Source of the DNA: Siphonodentalium dalli
Lineage: Eukaryota > Mollusca > Scaphopoda > Gadilida > Siphonodentaliidae
Assembly (NCBI GenBank): GCA_032622095.1
Contig: CP136066.1
Span: 58,994,609-59,058,608 of the forward strand
DNA length: 64,000 nucleotides
Direction of reading: 5' to 3'
This document shows positions 60,526-64,000 of this stretch, in pieces. The notes below the pieces were generated by a model, which saw only the letters and a program-made list of their open reading frames with translations, ran no database searches and was not told the DNA's origin. Position 1 is the first letter of the stretch, and every line of letters begins with the position of its first letter. The position numbers were made by a program, and so were the translations under genes.

Positions 60526-63519
60526 TCTATATCTATATTTGCGAATGTCTGTCTGTCTGTCTGTCTGTCTGTGTTCTATAGAAATTCACAGTAGACCACA
60601 TAGATGGCACAAAAAGGGTCTAATAGGGGTAACTTTTTACGAGAAAGATAATGGGGAGGGTTAGAATTTTGTAAAGTGACGCAGTTGTTGTCAGGGGCAG
60701 AAAAGGGGAGGGGCAAAAAAAAAATTGTCGCCGATTGCCACCAAACTTATAAATAATCATCCCCATAATATGAGGAATCTAATTGTGTAGTTTAAATTTG
60801 TCAAAAGTCGCGCCGTTCGCGTCAGGGATGCCCGGAAGGGGAGAGGGGCACCAAAATTGATCAAAAATAATTCTAGCGCCGAATTCCACCAAATTGATGC
60901 ACATTCTTCTGAGATATTCTCCATGATACAAGGAATCTTATTGTATGATTTAAAGACGCCAAATTGGTGTCGTTGGGGGTGAGAGATTTGGGGGGGGGGG
61001 GGGCGGTTGGTGGGTACTAAATCTGATACAAATTGGTTTAGTCGCCGATTGCCACGAAACTTATACAAATTCATCCCCATGGTGTGATGTGTCTAATGGC
61101 GTGGCTTAAATCTGACAAAAGTGGCATCATCCGAGTCAGGGGTGCACTGAAAGGGAGAGGGCACCAAAATTGATACCCAATATTTTTAGCGCCAATTTCC
61201 ACCAAATTGATAAACATTCTTATCCATGATATGAGGAATCTAATCGTGTGATTTTAAAGACGTCATATTGGTGCTGCGTTGGTTAGAGATGGGCTGGGGT
61301 TGGGTGGGCACTAAATTTGATAAAAAAAAATTTAGTCGCGGATCAGCACCAAACTTACAAATAATAATCTCCATGATATCAGGAGTCTAATTGTGTGGTT
61401 TAAAGATGTCAAAAGTGGGGCCATTCGAATCAGGGTTGCCTAGAGGGTGAGAGGGACACAAACTTTGATAAACAATGTGTTTAGGGCCGATTTCCACCTG
61501 GTTGATAAATATTATTCTCCGTGATACGATTAATCGAATCGTGTGGTTTAAATGCGCCAAATTGGTGCCTTTCTGTGTGATAGATATGCAATGGTGGCCC
61601 TAAATTTGATACGAATTTGTATACTCGCCAATTTTCATAAATTTGATATATATTCATCTATATAATGAGTCTAAGTGTGTGGTTTAATTATGTCAAAAGT
61701 GGCGCCGCTTAAGTCCGAAATAGGGACGGGAGGGTCACCAAAAACTTATAAAAATATGTTTAGTGCCAATTACCATCAAACTCATACACGTTCTTCTCAA
61801 ATAATACAATGAATCAAATATTCGTGAATATCGGTCTGTGTTGTATATATAACTTTAAGGGTACAATCGAGATGGCACCAAGACGGTCTAACAGGGGTAA
61901 CTTTTACGAGTAAGATAATGGTGTGGGTTGAAATTTTCTAAAGTGACGTTGTTGGTGTCAGGGGGGGGGGGGGCTATTTTTAGCGCAGATTTCGACCAAA
62001 TTGATATATTATTCTCCGTGATACGAGGAATATAAACGTGTGATTTAAAGACGCGAAATTGGTGCCCTTTGGGTGGGTGAGATATGGGGTGGGGGGGGGG
62101 GGTAATATATATGATAAGAATTTGTTTAGTTGCCGATTACCACCAAACTTATATATAATCATCTCCATTATATAATGCATGCATGAGTCTAATAGACGTG
62201 GTATATATATGACAAACGTGGCGCGGTTCAAGTCATGCATGAGGGGAGTTGCACCACAGTTGATACAAATATATTTAGCACTTATTCCACCAAATTCATG
62301 CACGTTCTTCTCTAATGATATGATTAGTTAAATCACATTTGGGGTCGTTTTGGGTCATGGATGGCGAGGGAGATTCACTAGCATTTATAAGATTGTTCAA
62401 TTCGCCGATATCCAACAAAGTTATATATAGTTATCTCCCAGGCCATATCCATATCGTTCTAAGGAGTTTCTGGCATTCCAATTTCACAATCTTGACGAAT
62501 GGTGACCGAATTAAGTCACTTGAACAATTATATCTTCTCAAATGTCATATTTATATGGGGATGGAAATCAGGGCATTCCTATAATGATCTAGCAACCCAG
62601 ATACATAGAAGAAAGCATTAAAAGTATATTTATATCAATCTATTTAACAAATACATATATTCATTCAAACTGGGGGATATTGAATCGTCAGAGGATTGCA
62701 TATTAGAATGGCTCATGCATATATTATAACACGATTGAGTCTGTCCCATTCAATATATTTTCCACAACAAATGTTTCAGTTGCCAAGAAATATGGATATG
62801 TAGAGCAGGCCTGTTCAAAAATAGTGGTCACAGTGTGCAGTCAAATATGGTTACTTCTGAGATAAAGGAAAACGCAGTCCGTAGCACATGACTTTTCAGG
62901 ATCCTCCAAAAGTGACATATGACAAGGGTATATCTGCCCGATACAGAGGATTTCTTTCATTTTTTAGAACAGACACATCGCCTAACATAAACAACTCAAA
63001 ATCTCGCTGTGTCTGGCACAATGTAGCCTCTATACAGTATACATGCATAACATCATTTCTTTTAAACTCAAAATGATTAGCCAGTATATAGCACCAGAAC
63101 AGAGGGGCACCTGGCCATATCTTTAAAACATCTGTATCTTCATGAAGATATGATAAACTAGATTGATTGGTTGATTGATACATCTCTATGTAAAACACAA
63201 TTGTCGTCTTTAATTTTTTCGAACTAATGTGTTTATGATGTTCATGTTTCAGTATGTAACGTCTGAAGTATCGCAGTTGTAAATAAATAAATACTTCTTT
63301 ATTGGTGGGACGGATTAAACGCGATAAAAATGATAATCGCTCAGACCTAACAAGGTGAGCCACTACTTCTATTCCATGTAAGAATCATGTTTTGTGATGC
63401 CATTTGGATATACAATTTATGAGAATACGTGTAACACGTTGAGAGCAAGAGTATTCACCAACTATCCACAGAGGGTTTCACATCACTTTAACCTGAGCAA
63501 CGCCGGGTAACCCTTCTAG
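60526..63519 (+). mobile_element. Complete non-autonomous Helitron, copy 2 (3.0 kb)
   Basis: Same family as 29,831-32,534. It has a TCTATATCTATATTTGCG start preceded by A, and a GTCT microsatellite. It then has an array of units of about 145 bases (60,725-61,820), a second head-like segment at 61,835-61,975, more units to about 62,340, and the family tail. The 3' hairpin is ACCTGA-gcaacg-CCGGGT, then CTAG at 63,516-63,519 followed by T. It is about 290 bases longer than copy 1, mostly from extra tandem units after the second head segment. Several long G runs occur. No protein-coding frame. Confidence 0.88.
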
Positions 63520-64000
63520 TCTATTTATAAAATCCCCATTTGTCCACAGATTTATAAAAATTGCCAAACAGTATACACCGGTGGCGTTAATAATCACACC
63601 CCACACGAATCAACGCTTGGCCAGCACGCGATGTACACATGTCGTGTCTGGTGCGACGAAGCCGTCACTGTACCAGTGACGTTGATCAATTGTCACAACT
63701 TTGCGTGCGACTCTTCAGCCACACAAACTGCTTAATCCGACCAATTAGCCTCCGGTTTAGAGATATCAAATGATCCATCGGCGGGCGGCGAACTCACACC
63801 GGTGCACCGACACTATTACAAACATCGGTCCGACACACTTGCCCGTGGAACTTCTGGGTGTATTCGAATCGAATTTTCGGACGATCCCGAATGTCATAAT
63901 TGTGTGCAATGTCGAATGGAGCGAATGGAGCTTTCCATACATACCAACCAGTGGGAGGACCTTACGGTTGCTAACCGTTGCTAGGAGGCAAGGTGTCTGG
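63520..64000. other. CpG-richer stretch, unassigned
   Basis: Base composition shifts toward GC with many CG dinucleotides from about 63,580 to the window end, which in invertebrates can mark genic DNA. A 60-codon plus-strand frame at 63,802-63,984 (with the CxxC pair CHNCVQC) has no family I recognise. It could belong to a promoter or exon of a gene to the right. Confidence 0.3.

Overview
This window is non-coding, repeat-dominated animal DNA. It is AT-rich, has no operons or prokaryotic signals, and shows intron-type splice sites, non-LTR retrotransposon and DNA-transposon remains, mono- and dinucleotide runs and GTCT microsatellites. The one recognisable host gene is a dermatopontin-like gene on the minus strand near 58.2-59.5 kb. 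Dermatopontins are abundant in molluscs, and Helitrons that open with a GTCT microsatellite are familiar from bivalves and gastropods. A mollusc or other lophotrochozoan is therefore the best guess, as an inference only.

Layout: 1-0.5 kb, an inverted-repeat element. 1.0-1.1 kb, a possible minus-strand promoter and first exon. 2.3-11.1 kb, a large old palindrome; its left arm holds a 4-kb Mutator-like insertion with a 9-bp duplication, and its core holds a broken transposon gene whose 5' part has been inverted. 11.1-14.9 kb, no recognised gene. 14.9-26.1 kb, a composite inverted repeat with 42-bp minisatellites in both orientations, a tandem satellite of about 660 bp with a cruciform in each unit, and a 2 x 427-bp tandem insertion. 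27.1-32.5 kb, a truncated and a complete non-autonomous Helitron, with two hairpin MITE-like copies between them. 33.5-47.6 kb, a nearly perfect 14-kb palindrome (arms 7,034 and 6,992 bp) flanked by a 6-bp direct repeat. 48.5-50.7 kb, another palindrome with 30-bp minisatellites. 51.0-57.85 kb, the 3' part of a LINE split by a 5.6-kb TTAA-flanked element. 58.2-59.5 kb, two dermatopontin exons. 59.65-59.84 kb, a four-fold hairpin. 60.5-63.5 kb, a second complete Helitron. 63.5-64 kb, unassigned.

The outstanding object is the 14-kb palindrome at 33,527-47,580. Its arms are almost identical, the loop is tiny and G-rich, there is no transposase-like reading frame, and CAGGTA lies immediately outside both ends in the same orientation. 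That is what a giant fold-back transposon would look like, and an assembly fold-back would not be expected to leave a direct repeat. More broadly, at least seven independent inverted duplications, from about 0.15 to 14 kb, occur in 64 kb.

Most open frames over 60 codons here are by-products of repeats (42-bp, 45-bp and 30-bp units are multiples of three) or are mirror copies in palindromes, and they are not listed as genes. All family assignments are from reading the sequence and from memory; no database search was run.
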